Shown here piece by piece: positions 15,492-24,430 of a stretch of DNA of 64,000 bases. The stretch comes from Kordia jejudonensis (GTDB lineage: Bacteria > Bacteroidota > Bacteroidia > Flavobacteriales > Flavobacteriaceae), in assembly GCF_001005315.1 (NCBI RefSeq), contig NZ_LBMG01000003.1, positions 62,001-126,000 on the forward strand. Direction: 5' to 3'. How positions within the stretch are numbered: the first letter of the stretch is position 1; the number at the start of each line of letters is the position of its first letter. The notes below the pieces were generated by a model. That model did not search any database. It was not told the DNA's origin and worked only from the letters and a program-made list of their open reading frames with translations. A program made the position numbers and the translations under genes.

Positions 15492-16424
15492 TTATGAAAT
15501 ACACTCACGTGAAGAAACTACAAATTGCAAGGCTTTCGGAAGTATTTTTGCTGTAAATCCTCCAGTTCCAATCAATTCGCCATCTGCTTGTACAAATACA
15601 TCCGTTGCTGAAGTTGTAATCGTAATTTCATCCGTTTTAAATGTTTCTACTTGTGTATGTTTTGTAATAGAACCGTTAAACAAACCAACGACATTTCGAA
15701 GTAATTTGAACAAAGAAAAATGTTTTGCCACCGAAACATCAAACAATCCATCATCAGGTTGTACACTTTCTGTCAATTGCATACCGCCACCTGAATACTG
15801 ACAAATGCCAACAATTGTTAACAATGATTTTGTCGTTAATTTTCTTTTAGCACTTTCAATAACAAACTCTGTAGAAGTATAACTTGCCAAACTCAATATG
15901 GTAGAAATTAAAAAAGAAGCAGCGCCTAAAAATTTCAAGCCTTCATTTCGTTTGACCACATACCCATCAAATCCTAAACCAGCTACATTATTAAAAAACA
16001 GTTTCTTATCAGAATTCAACAAAGAAATCGTTCCAATATCTTGAAAAACAGTATGTTCAGTTTTAATAATTGCAACAGCTTTCTGAATATCTTTTGGAAT
16101 TTTATACGTTTTTACCCAGTCATTTCCAGTTCCAGAAGGAATCACAGCCAATTTCAATGCTGTTTTCGGAACCAAATCTTGTTGCATCAAACCATTTACA
16201 ATATGATGCAAAGTTCCATCGCCGCCAACACTTACAAACTTTCGATAGCCTTGTTCCAAAGCTTCTAGGACCAATTCATATTCATGTTGAGGTTTCTCCG
16301 TAAATGCAAATGCAAACGCAATACGTTGTTTTGTAAATTCATTTGCAATCTTCTTCCATTTTCGCTTTCCTGAAAAACTTCCCGAAGCAGGATTTACAAT
16401 CAAAAACCAAGTTTCTTTACACAT
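15492..16424 (-). CDS. diacylglycerol kinase family lipid kinase
   Basis: A 310-aa protein with the DAGK catalytic domain: FLIVNPASGSFSGKRKW at the N-terminus, the nucleotide-binding VGGDGTLHHIVNGL loop, IPSGTGNDW, and a C-terminal beta sandwich ending in VFVQADGELIG. Members phosphorylate diacylglycerol, sphingolipid-like or related lipids; the substrate here is not known. I start at the ATG at 16424 because the reading frame upstream (33 residues) has no family match. A TATCTTTG -7 element at 16474-16481 faces the opposite way, towards rnr. Confidence 0.88.
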   Translation of the reverse strand: MCKETWFLIVNPASGSFSGKRKWKKIANEFTKQRIAFAFAFTEKPQHEYELVLEALEQGYRKFVSVGGDGTLHHIVNGLMQQDLVPKTALKLAVIPSGTGNDWVKTYKIPKDIQKAVAIIKTEHTVFQDIGTISLLNSDKKLFFNNVAGLGFDGYVVKRNEGLKFLGAASFLISTILSLASYTSTEFVIESAKRKLTTKSLLTIVGICQYSGGGMQLTESVQPDDGLFDVSVAKHFSLFKLLRNVVGLFNGSITKHTQVETFKTDEITITTSATDVFVQADGELIGTGGFTAKILPKALQFVVSSRECIS

Positions 16425-16756
16425 ACATAACAGCAATTTAAAGTGTTGCAAAATACAAATTGTAAAATATTTATATCTTTGCAACAGAATTTTTACTGCT
16501 TCTCTCCTATTCGTTGTGTACAAAACGAAAAAATAATTTCAAAAAACACAACATTCCTGACATAATTAATTTGTACTTTTCAATGAATTTATACAAACTA
16601 TTAATTTTTCAAGAAATAGAAAAAAACGATAGATACATTCTAAAAGTAAAAAATGATAAAAGCAATTTCGGTATGCTTTTTTCTAAACAATCAATAAATA
16701 GTAACAATAAGTACCGAACAACATACACGAAAAGCGTGTAAAACAGAAATGATAAA
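16425..16756. other. divergent promoter region, lipid kinase / rnr
   Basis: These 332 bp separate two divergent genes. A TATCTTTG -7-like element lies at 16474-16481 on the plus strand, but without a well-spaced -33 TTG. A 75-codon open frame at 16514-16741 lacks coding character. The rest is AT-rich with no further signal. Confidence 0.5.
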
Positions 16757-18952
16757 ATGACAAGAAAGAAAAAAAAGAAATCGCACAAAATACCAAACTT
16801 AACAGACGCGATTCTTCAAATATTTAAAAAATCTTCCAACAAAATATTTAACTACAAACAAATTGCAGCAAAGCTTGAGATCAATGATACCAGCGGAAGA
16901 AATCAAATCATAAAAACGATTAAAAAGCTCAAAGCAAAACAAAAGATTGAAGAAGTTGAGCGTGGAAAATACAAAGTAGTTGGTGCCACAGAATACTTTA
17001 CAGGTATTATTGACATTACAACACGCGGACAAGGATATGTAATTTGCGAAGAATTTGAAGAAGATATCTTTGTACCAAATAACAAACTCAACAAAGCTTT
17101 AGATGGCGATGAAGTTGAAATATATGTGTACAAACGCAGAAAAAATAACAGACCTGAAGGCGAAATTACAAACATCGTAAAACGTGCAAAAACAGAATTT
17201 GTCGGTGTCTTACAAATGCAGAAAAACTTTGCGTTTGTGGTGGTTTCCAATCAAAAAATGTACACAGATATCTTTGTACCAAAAAACAAAATTAACTTTG
17301 CGCAAGACGGCGACAAAGTAGTCGTCGAAATTGAAGATTGGCCAGCACGAGCCGATTCTCCTTTTGGAATCATCAAACAAGTACTTGGAAAACCAGGCGA
17401 ACACAATACGGAAATTCATTCCATCTTAGCAGAATATGGATTACCATACGAATTTCCAGCACATGTAGAAAAATTTGCAAACAAACTCGATACATCTATT
17501 CAAGAAGATGAAATCAAAAAACGTCGTGACATGCGCGATGTGCTTACGTATACGATTGATCCAAAAAATGCCAAAGATTTTGATGATGCATTATCATTTC
17601 AAACACTTGAAAATGGTAACTACGAAATCGGAATTCACATTGCAGATGTTTCACACTATGTAAAACCTGGAAGTATCTTAGATGAAGAAGCGTATGATCG
17701 TGCTACTTCAGTCTATTTAGTTGATCGTGTAGTACCGATGTTACCAGAAATACTGTCCAATGGCGCGTGTTCCTTACGTCCAAATGAAGAAAAATATACC
17801 TTCTCGGCAGTCTTTGAAATTAACAACAAAGCAGAAGTACTAAACGAATGGTTTGGTCGTACCGTAACCTATTCTGACAAACGATTTGCCTATGAAGAAG
17901 CTCAAGTAATCATAGAAACCAAAAGCAATGAAATTCCTGCTGATATCTCACTCACAGGAAAAGAGTACAAAGTAGACGAAGCCATTGTAGAAGCGACTTT
18001 AAAACTCGATGAATTGGCAAAAATCATGCGCGCAAAACGTATGCGTCAAGGTGCCATTTCGTTTGACAAAGTAGAAGTTCGGTTCAACCTCGATGAAAAT
18101 AGCAATCCAGAAGGTGTCTATTTCAAAACACAAAAAGATGCTAACAAGCTCATTGAAGAATTTATGTTACTAGCCAACCGAAAAGTGGCGGCATTCATTG
18201 GAAAACAAGAGCCAGAAAAAACATTTGTATATCGTATTCATGACGAACCAGATGTAGAAAAATTGGCAAATCTGCAAAACATCATTTCTCGATTTGGGTA
18301 TTCATTAAATCTAAAATCAAGAAAAACGACCACAAATTCCTTAAATCAATTACTAGAAGATGTCAAAGGAAAAGGCGAGCAAAACATGGTAGATACGCTG
18401 GCAATTCGAAGCATGAGCAAAGCAAAATATACCACAAATAACATTGGCCACTACGGTTTAGCGTTTGATTATTATTCGCACTTTACCTCACCAATTCGTC
18501 GTTATCCAGATGTCATGGTGCACAGACTCTTACAACACTATTTAGATGGCGGAAAATCGGCAAATTCGGAAGAATACGAGTCAAAATGTGAACACTCATC
18601 CAACATGGAAGGTTTGGCAGCAAGTGCGGAGCGCGATTCTATCAAGTACATGCAAATCAAATTCATGCAAGATCATAAAGATGAAGAATTTGTCGGCGTG
18701 ATCTCTGGTGTTACCGAATGGGGAATCTACGTGGAAATCATTGCTAACAAATGTGAAGGAATGGTACGCATTCGCGAAATAAAAGACGATTATTACACTT
18801 TTGATGAAAAGCAATATGCGTTGGTTGGAGAAGTAACTAAAAACATCTATCAATTGGGAGATGAAGTAGTTGTAAAAGTAAAAAATACAGACTTAGTCAA
18901 ACGTCACTTAGATTTCAATCTCATTGGAAAACGTGTTGAGGTAGAAGCATAA
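16757..18952 (+). CDS. rnr: ribonuclease R
   Basis: A 731-aa 3'-to-5' exoribonuclease of the RNase II/R family, which degrades structured RNA processively in the cytoplasm. Order of parts: a basic N-terminus with a winged-helix segment (about 10-75), cold-shock domains (about 75-225), the RNB catalytic core with DPKNAKDFDDALSF carrying the Mg-binding aspartates, FTSPIRRYPD, and an S1 domain at the C-terminus (VGVISGVTEWGIYVEI). Length and order are as in RNase R rather than RNase II. A strong hairpin terminator follows at 18985. Confidence 0.97.
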   Translation: MTRKKKKKSHKIPNLTDAILQIFKKSSNKIFNYKQIAAKLEINDTSGRNQIIKTIKKLKAKQKIEEVERGKYKVVGATEYFTGIIDITTRGQGYVICEEFEEDIFVPNNKLNKALDGDEVEIYVYKRRKNNRPEGEITNIVKRAKTEFVGVLQMQKNFAFVVVSNQKMYTDIFVPKNKINFAQDGDKVVVEIEDWPARADSPFGIIKQVLGKPGEHNTEIHSILAEYGLPYEFPAHVEKFANKLDTSIQEDEIKKRRDMRDVLTYTIDPKNAKDFDDALSFQTLENGNYEIGIHIADVSHYVKPGSILDEEAYDRATSVYLVDRVVPMLPEILSNGACSLRPNEEKYTFSAVFEINNKAEVLNEWFGRTVTYSDKRFAYEEAQVIIETKSNEIPADISLTGKEYKVDEAIVEATLKLDELAKIMRAKRMRQGAISFDKVEVRFNLDENSNPEGVYFKTQKDANKLIEEFMLLANRKVAAFIGKQEPEKTFVYRIHDEPDVEKLANLQNIISRFGYSLNLKSRKTTTNSLNQLLEDVKGKGEQNMVDTLAIRSMSKAKYTTNNIGHYGLAFDYYSHFTSPIRRYPDVMVHRLLQHYLDGGKSANSEEYESKCEHSSNMEGLAASAERDSIKYMQIKFMQDHKDEEFVGVISGVTEWGIYVEIIANKCEGMVRIREIKDDYYTFDEKQYALVGEVTKNIYQLGDEVVVKVKNTDLVKRHLDFNLIGKRVEVEA

Positions 18953-18984
18953 CAGTTTACATATCAACAAATATTTGGGCGTTC

Positions 18985-19031
18985 CCACAACAAAAAATGC
19001 ACACTATTTCGGTGTGCATTTTTTGTTGTGG
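18985..19031 (+). terminator. rnr terminator with 20-bp perfect stem
   Basis: The arms at 18985-19004 and 19012-19031 are perfectly complementary over 20 bp around a 7-nt loop (TATTTCG). Internal A6/T6 tracts place a T-run inside the 3' arm. It is unusually long for an intrinsic terminator, but the position fits. Confidence 0.8.
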
Positions 19032-19040
19032 TCAGGCTAT

Positions 19041-19084
19041 CCGCACTTGCTTTTGCGGTTTGTCATTCCTGCCTGCGCAGGAAT
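19041..19084. repeat. pair of REP-like palindromes
   Basis: CCGCA(19041)...TGCGG(19058) is followed by ATTCCTGC-CTGC-GCAGGAAT (19065-19084). The second matches the TCATTCCTGC...GCAGGAATCC type of short intergenic repeat familiar in many bacterial genomes. Confidence 0.6.
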
Positions 19085-19138
19085 CCAAACCACAAAGAGC
19101 TCAAACAAATGCTCCTATCCTTAACGCGAAGTAAAAAC

Positions 19139-19209
19139 AGTATTGAGAAGTAAGTATTCAGTCATACTATATTTTCAACTCAAAAAAACACTTCTCACTT
19201 CTCAATACT
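19139..19209. repeat. inverted repeat with 12-bp arms
   Basis: AGTATTGAGAAG (19139-19150) is the exact reverse complement of CTTCTCAATACT (19198-19209), 47 nt apart. The arms contain internal GAGAAGT-type direct repeats. Function unknown. Confidence 0.6.
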
Positions 19210-19300
19210 AATTTCTCATTACTATGAACTATGTAACAAATTCAGAAAAAAATATACTAACTGCATACATCTAAAAACAACCATCAAAAATAAATATACT

Positions 19301-19630
19301 ATGATATTTACAACAACCAACAACTTCGAAAACAAAGAAATCATTGAATATCTAGGTTTAGTTACTGGAATGACCTACAATGTCAACTACAGTTACAAAG
19401 GCGTTTCGTTCAAAGACATGTTTAACATGAAAAAATACTACGCACAAATAGAAACTGCTATCGAAGCTGTAAAAGAAACAACCTTTCAAAAACTAAAAGA
19501 AAATGCCGAAAAATTAGGCGCAGATGCCGTTGTAGGAATCAATGTTGATATGGAAATAAGTTCAGGTGGTGCTGTACTGGTAAGCATCACTGGAACGGCA
19601 GTAAAAACGCAGCATAAGCGCAATTCTTAA
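19301..19630 (+). CDS. YbjQ/UPF0145 family protein
   Basis: A 109-aa cytosolic protein of the YbjQ (UPF0145) family. The typical opening ends in IEYLGLVTGM, a middle helical stretch follows, then the conserved ENAEKLGADAVVGINVDMEI and a final strand VLVSITGTAVK. Such proteins form pentameric assemblies and are described as putative heavy-metal-binding, but their role is not established. Single gene between repeat-rich DNA and a lipoprotein gene. Confidence 0.85.
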   Translation: MIFTTTNNFENKEIIEYLGLVTGMTYNVNYSYKGVSFKDMFNMKKYYAQIETAIEAVKETTFQKLKENAEKLGADAVVGINVDMEISSGGAVLVSITGTAVKTQHKRNS

Positions 19631-19713
19631 AAAATAAAAAGTAAGGTAAAACCATAGTTTAAATTGTAAGAATAATTTTATAATTGTTCTCTTAAAGTAA
19701 ATAACAATATTTT

Positions 19714-21528
19714 ATGAGAATACTTATAAAAATTTGTTGTGTTTGTTGGTTACTAGTAGCGTGTCACAATGATGATATTGATACTACAAAGAATATACTA
19801 GCAGAAACACCACAAAAAGTACAAATTAAAAAAGGAACGGAAGTTTCCAAAAAAGCTATTGAGTACATCAAACAGAAAACCAATAATACATTTTCCATAA
19901 CAACTCAGAAAAATAGCGTAAAATTAGCTACAGTTTCGTTTCTCTCCAAAAATACGCCATTAGGAATCATTGATACAAGTAAAGAAATCGTTGTCATCAA
20001 TGAAACAAATACAAAACATACATTCAAAATAATTGATCCAAACGATACAAATGTTGTCATCAATTTAATTATCGTAGAAACTGAAAATACGATCTATGAA
20101 TACTTTCTAAAATATTCATTTAACGGTTCAATTCCTTACAATGATGAAGGCACAGCTGTTGATTTCTCAAGATTTAATGGAACTATTGAAACCTTTGATG
20201 CGGATGGTAACGCTATAGGAAGTATTACGGTTAGTGAAGGAATAGTTACGGATGATCAAGGACAATTTGCCCCATGTCCAGATGAACCTGTAGATGATAC
20301 TTCCAACACAAACGACGAACCTTCAGGTGGAACAACAAGTAGTTCCAGTACAAGTGCAGGAATTCCTGGTAGTGATACGAATGGTACAGACACTTCAACT
20401 GATAATACAGGAAATGGTGGTTGGTTTGCAAGTTCAGACAATGACGATTGTGGCTTGCGTTGGAGTTATGCCGATTGTGGTTGTGGAATACAATATGCAA
20501 ATGGACATAGCCCTAGCGGTCATGCTTGCTGTAATGGAAGTGCACTTGTAGTAACTGACTGCAATGGGATTCACGTAGCTCAACGAAATGTTTCAAACAG
20601 TTCATTATATGTCAAAAGAAATCCAACAGATCCGTGTGATGATGGTGATGTTGGTGTCATTTTAACGGATGACGAATTATGTAATATGGATATTGGAAGC
20701 TTCAATACATATTACAGTTCAAAATCTCCTTTCAATGTAGATTTAAGCGAAATTAGAATTCCATGTGATAGCATTACTTTACCAACCAATGAAAACAAAA
20801 AATTCTTATGTATTTACAATAAACTTACACAATTACCAGCCTTTAAAAACTTATTTACCAATACCTTTGGCGAAAGCATGGAAGCAAATGTTACCTTTAA
20901 GCTAGAAGATTTGCCAGATGATAAAGCAGGAAGAAATGAAGCTGATGTTGGAAATGTAAGAAATCAGGTTATAGTACTTAATAAAAATCATTTTAGTGGA
21001 GATAAGCATCCATTAACCAACGCACAAACCATAATTCATGAATGCGTACATGCATATTTAAAAGTAAAAGCCTATGAATGCAGTTCGGGAACTTCAGTAG
21101 TTGGATTAAATAATCAAGAATTGGATGAACTCTTAAACCAATTTGATTATGGTTGTTTAAGCACAGCCGTAAATGAACATTCATTAATGTTTGATATCTT
21201 AGTACCTTATATGCAACAAATTCTGAATGATATACAACCAGATTTAGTGGCTACTGAAGATCAAAGCTATTTTTATAATTTTTATTGGGATGTCAGTTCC
21301 GATGAACCAGAACAATGGCATTGGGAAAATGAACAAGATGCTCAAGGAAATTTATTAGAAGGTTGTTTATTTTACATGACTTTAAGCGGATTAGAACAAG
21401 CAAATGCCTTCAATCAAGAAATAACTTCGGATGAAAGACATGAATTTTTATTTAATAAATATAATACACTCATAAATAATGAAGGAGATTATCAAGAACC
21501 TTTTAATTTTGATACTTGTAATGAATAA
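19714..21528 (+). CDS. lipoprotein with HExxH metallopeptidase motif
   Basis: A 604-aa predicted lipoprotein (lipobox LVAC, Cys17). Residues about 40-185 form an N-terminal region, followed by a Ser/Thr/Gly-rich linker (about 200-236) and a short Cys-rich segment (about 245-280). The C-terminal half contains IIHECVHAYLK: H442, E443 and H446 form an HExxH zinc site, as in many metallopeptidases. Four to five further cysteines could form disulfides. The family was not identified. It lies 20 bp upstream of a TIMP-like protein gene. A 36-bp exact copy of part of this gene (21133-21168) recurs downstream at 23440-23475. Confidence 0.7.
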   Translation: MRILIKICCVCWLLVACHNDDIDTTKNILAETPQKVQIKKGTEVSKKAIEYIKQKTNNTFSITTQKNSVKLATVSFLSKNTPLGIIDTSKEIVVINETNTKHTFKIIDPNDTNVVINLIIVETENTIYEYFLKYSFNGSIPYNDEGTAVDFSRFNGTIETFDADGNAIGSITVSEGIVTDDQGQFAPCPDEPVDDTSNTNDEPSGGTTSSSSTSAGIPGSDTNGTDTSTDNTGNGGWFASSDNDDCGLRWSYADCGCGIQYANGHSPSGHACCNGSALVVTDCNGIHVAQRNVSNSSLYVKRNPTDPCDDGDVGVILTDDELCNMDIGSFNTYYSSKSPFNVDLSEIRIPCDSITLPTNENKKFLCIYNKLTQLPAFKNLFTNTFGESMEANVTFKLEDLPDDKAGRNEADVGNVRNQVIVLNKNHFSGDKHPLTNAQTIIHECVHAYLKVKAYECSSGTSVVGLNNQELDELLNQFDYGCLSTAVNEHSLMFDILVPYMQQILNDIQPDLVATEDQSYFYNFYWDVSSDEPEQWHWENEQDAQGNLLEGCLFYMTLSGLEQANAFNQEITSDERHEFLFNKYNTLINNEGDYQEPFNFDTCNE

Positions 21529-21548
21529 TTAATATAATTCTAAAATAA

Positions 21549-22316
21549 ATGAAACATTTTCACATATTAATTCTATTTCTTTTATTTTCTATAAACGGAT
21601 ACGCGTGTAAATGCTTTACCTCTCCGATACACTATAAATTTACACAAGCTGATTTTGTAGGGAAAATTATTGTCAAAAAAATATACACTAATAAAGGAAG
21701 AGAACGCTATTATAAAGCTGATATTGAAATCAAAGAATTATACAAAGGAAACGAAACAAAATCAATATACATACACGGGAACAATGGAAGAGATTTTAAT
21801 GATTCTTGTGATATCTTTATTGACGAAGGACAAGAAGTATTGGTATATCTCAAAAAGCATGATAATGGAAGCTATTATCTTGAAACATGTTCAGAGCCAA
21901 TTTTTCTAAATAAAGCTGATACTATTGAATTCATAAAAAAACGAAACCATAAAAAAATACAAATATTACGTGCCTTAAAATCAAAAAATATAGACTTTAC
22001 CAATACAATTAAATTTTCAGCTAAAGATTTAGACATATTTTTAAGAAGTTATAGAGGAATTGAGTTAAATACTGATTTTGCCATTTATGAAGTTACGTTC
22101 AAAGAAAATTTAAAAGTGAAATGTGTACAAAAAGTGAGAGGATTTCAACATAGAATAGATCGGAAAATAAAGAAATTCTTAAAACATACAGAATGGGCTA
22201 GTCGCTACAAAGGTGAACGAAATAGCACTCCCAATAACTCAAAATATTTGGTAATTATATATTATGGAAAAAGTAAAAAGAATAGTAAAGGATATTTATC
22301 AGATTTTTTTAGATAA
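21549..22316 (+). CDS. secreted TIMP-like (NTR domain) protein
   Basis: A 255-aa exported protein. The signal peptide (residues 1-19, ending GYA) would leave CKCF as the mature N-terminus, the Cys-x-Cys start typical of TIMP/NTR domains, in which the free terminal Cys can chelate an active-site zinc. The next residues follow the TIMP pattern: FTQADFVGKIIV, then YKADIEIKELYKG, with later cysteines (CDIF, ETCSEP). The last 110 residues are basic and without a family match. It lies 20 bp after an HExxH lipoprotein gene, so inhibition or control of that peptidase is a tempting inference. It could equally be a general NTR-fold exported protein. Confidence 0.6.
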   Translation: MKHFHILILFLLFSINGYACKCFTSPIHYKFTQADFVGKIIVKKIYTNKGRERYYKADIEIKELYKGNETKSIYIHGNNGRDFNDSCDIFIDEGQEVLVYLKKHDNGSYYLETCSEPIFLNKADTIEFIKKRNHKKIQILRALKSKNIDFTNTIKFSAKDLDIFLRSYRGIELNTDFAIYEVTFKENLKVKCVQKVRGFQHRIDRKIKKFLKHTEWASRYKGERNSTPNNSKYLVIIYYGKSKKNSKGYLSDFFR

Positions 22317-22351
22317 ATTAAATTTTGATGCTTGAAATAAGATAAACAACT

Positions 22352-22834
22352 ATGAAATCATTTATCATCATATTTTTTATCGGATTTAGTCAATTAACAA
22401 TGTCTCAAAGCTTAGAAGACTTTAGCCAACAAGATACGCTATACTACTATTTCAAACATAAAAAAAATGAGTACACATATAAAGGAGATTTGAGACTGTA
22501 TCAAGCTCCAGATTTATATGGAAAAAAATATGAAGTGAAATTCGGAAAATTAAACAATGATTATTATTGGTTCATGTATTTAACTAAAAGAAAAGAGTCA
22601 GATACTATAATTAAGAATACTCCAATTGTAAGAAAATGTAATTTTTTAAAGAAACGTAAGAAAGAAATATTAACACATCGTTTATTACGAAAGCTTTCTA
22701 AAGAAGAAAGAAGAAAGTTTTACAACCAAAACTTTAACAAAGTAATTTATTTAATAGATAGAAAAAAAAATCAAGACGATAAGATTTTCTTATATAGAGT
22801 AGATTGGAATATTAATTACTTCAAAAAACAATGA
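22352..22834 (+). CDS. secreted hypothetical protein
   Basis: A 160-aa protein with a signal peptide (MKSFIIIFFIGFSQLTMSQS, cleavage near residue 19) and a polar, Lys/Tyr-rich mature part with the segments DTLYYYFKHKKN and VRKCNFLKKRKKEILTHR. No family recognised. Its stop codon overlaps the start of the next, broken ORF (ATGA at 22831-22834), implying a former operon. It belongs to a run of small secreted proteins after the TIMP-like gene. Confidence 0.6.
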   Translation: MKSFIIIFFIGFSQLTMSQSLEDFSQQDTLYYYFKHKKNEYTYKGDLRLYQAPDLYGKKYEVKFGKLNNDYYWFMYLTKRKESDTIIKNTPIVRKCNFLKKRKKEILTHRLLRKLSKEERRKFYNQNFNKVIYLIDRKKNQDDKIFLYRVDWNINYFKKQ

Positions 22835-23015
22835 AAAATAATTACATATTACTACTATTACTTTTATTCTCAACAACAGGATTTACCTGCTCTTACATGA
22901 CTTTGCCTCTGAATCAAAAGTTACCAGAAAAGTGAATGGTAAGAAAAAAAGAGGACTAAAAGATCGTAAGAAAAGATTTAATAAAGCAAAAGATTCCATA
23001 ACTTGTATAGAATAA
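22831..23015 (+). pseudogene. frameshifted small secreted protein
   Basis: A 34-codon ORF begins at 22831 with a clear signal peptide (MKNNYILLLLLLFSTTGFTC) and stops at 22935. A second frame reading HDFASESKVTRKVNGKK, then RKKRFNKAKDSITCIE and a stop at 23015, continues past it. Joining the two by one frameshift near 22900 gives a plausible secreted, basic protein like its upstream neighbour. Best read as a decayed gene. Confidence 0.5.
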
Positions 23016-23019
23016 TATT

Positions 23020-23427
23020 ATGATGAAAACGATTAAATTTAAAAGATATACTCTAGTTATTGCATCGATATTTTTAGTAATTATAAGTTCTTCTTTTAAT
23101 TATAAAAATGGAGATTCAGTTGAAGTAAATATACTAGGAATGTGGGTCTCTAATGATGATAATCTATGGAAAATAGAGTTTTTAGAGAATAATATAAGAA
23201 AAGATTATTACGAAGGAGTACTAGAAGACACATATACATATTCTCTAACAAATACTTGTGATACTAATACTTCGTTCTCAAATGATTTATTTCTAAAAAC
23301 TATTGATTCAGATTCAGATATTACATGTGATGTTTTTAATGGTATTCATGTAGGTAATAATGGAATTACAACGTTATCAATCACGTCAGAAAAAGGTAGT
23401 CTAAACTTATTCACGAGAATTCAATAA
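23020..23427 (+). CDS. secreted small protein, lipocalin-like
   Basis: A 135-aa protein. Residues 1-28 form a signal peptide (KRYTLVIASIFLVIISSS). The mature part starts with ILGMWVSNDDNLWKIEFLENN, the LxGxW opening and strand pattern of lipocalin-like secreted domains, and has two cysteines that could pair (TNTC and DITC). Family membership is only suggested. It lies 4 bp after a broken small gene, and just beyond it is a fragment of the HExxH lipoprotein gene. Confidence 0.55.
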   Translation: MMKTIKFKRYTLVIASIFLVIISSSFNYKNGDSVEVNILGMWVSNDDNLWKIEFLENNIRKDYYEGVLEDTYTYSLTNTCDTNTSFSNDLFLKTIDSDSDITCDVFNGIHVGNNGITTLSITSEKGSLNLFTRIQ

Positions 23428-23430
23428 ACT

Positions 23431-23484
23431 AACGAGTTATTAAACCAATTTGATTATGGTTGTTTAAGCACAGCCTTTAGATAA
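23431..23484 (+). pseudogene. fragment of the HExxH lipoprotein gene
   Basis: The bases encode NELLNQFDYGCLSTAFR then stop. Positions 23440-23475 are identical over 36 bp to 21133-21168 inside the intact gene. No further similarity is seen on either side. It looks like a leftover of a tandem duplication or replacement event that brought in the genes between. Confidence 0.8.
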
Positions 23485-23507
23485 ATGATATAAACATAAA
23501 ATAACAA

Positions 23508-23538
23508 AAAAGCCCAATTTTCAACAAATCGGGCTTTT
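23508..23538 (+). terminator. intrinsic terminator
   Basis: AAAAGCCC (23508-23515) pairs with GGGCTTTT (23531-23538). It closes the small-secreted-protein cluster. Confidence 0.75.
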
Positions 23539-23638
23539 CTACTATTTACTATTTTCCAGAATTCAATAAAATTTAAATAAAAACTGTAACAAACCGTTTT
23601 CTTTATGCTCTTTATCAACAAACACTAAAACATTCATC

Positions 23639-24310
23639 ATGAAAAATATCATCACGTTCATTTTCTGCCTTATCACAGTGGCAGCTTTTGCGCAAGAACC
23701 GTTAGAAAAGCAAGTAGGCGACTTCAACGAAGTAAAAGTTTTTGACCTTATCGAAATCAACCTCATCAAATCTGACGAAAACAAAGTTGTCATTACAGGA
23801 GCCGATGTTGACGATGTAGAAATTGTTAACAAGAAAGGAAAACTAAAAATACGTATGAAATTCGATCGTAGTTTCGACGGAAATCAAACCTTTGTAGAAG
23901 TATATTATACAAATATCAGTGTGATTGATGCCAATGAAGGTGCCGAAATCGTTGCCAACGAAACGATGACAGTTCCGTTTCTAAGACTAAAAGCACAAGA
24001 AGGCGGAAAAATAAATGTAGGTTTAGAAGTTGACAATCTAGAAGTACGCGCAGTTACTGGCGGAATTATCAATACATCAGGAAAAGCAAAAATTCAAGAA
24101 GTTACCCTAAACACTGGCGGAATTTATGAAGGCGAAAAACTCAGCACCGAACAAACAAAAGTAAAAGTAAGTGCAGGTGGCGAAGCTTCTATAAATGCTT
24201 CCGTATTAGCTGAAGCCAAAGTAAGAGCTGGCGGATATATAGAAATATATGGCGATCCAAAAACGATAAAAAAAGACAAACTCTTCGGAGGAAAAATAAA
24301 AGTAAAATAA
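23639..24310 (+). CDS. GIN domain (DUF2807) exported protein
   Basis: A 223-aa exported protein with a signal peptide (MKNIITFIFCLITVAAFAQ). The remainder is the DUF2807/GIN domain, a right-handed beta-helix-like fold: EVKVFDLIEINLIKSD at the start, then repeated short strands with Gly turns (AQEGGKINVGL, VTGGIINTSG, NTGGIYEGE, VSAGGEASI), ending in GGYIEIYGDPKTIKK. Very common in Bacteroidota and thought to be envelope-associated; precise role unknown. Stand-alone gene with its own terminator. Confidence 0.88.
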   Translation: MKNIITFIFCLITVAAFAQEPLEKQVGDFNEVKVFDLIEINLIKSDENKVVITGADVDDVEIVNKKGKLKIRMKFDRSFDGNQTFVEVYYTNISVIDANEGAEIVANETMTVPFLRLKAQEGGKINVGLEVDNLEVRAVTGGIINTSGKAKIQEVTLNTGGIYEGEKLSTEQTKVKVSAGGEASINASVLAEAKVRAGGYIEIYGDPKTIKKDKLFGGKIKVK

Positions 24311-24336
24311 CAATTACAGCACATCATCAATCAAAC

Positions 24337-24368
24337 AAAAACGTCCAAGCTACCATTTGGACGTTTTT
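24337..24368 (+). terminator. terminator after the GIN-domain gene
   Basis: AAAAACGTCCAA (24337-24348) pairs with TTGGACGTTTTT (24357-24368), a 12-bp stem with a terminal T-run. Confidence 0.85.
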
Positions 24369-24430
24369 TCGTTTCATATATTTCAAGAGCAATACAAAAT
24401 AAATCATATTACTTTTAGTACTTTTGTTTC

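Larger units (their letters stand above)
18953..19300. other. repeat-rich spacer after rnr
   Basis: These 348 bp carry the rnr terminator, two short REP-like palindromes (19041-19058 and 19065-19084), and a long-loop inverted repeat with 12-bp arms (19139-19150 and 19198-19209). There is no coding sequence. Confidence 0.7.

Noticed and set aside
16514-16741. 75-codon plus-strand ORF before rnr
   Set aside because: It lies in promoter DNA, has no protein-like features and starts within the upstream control region.
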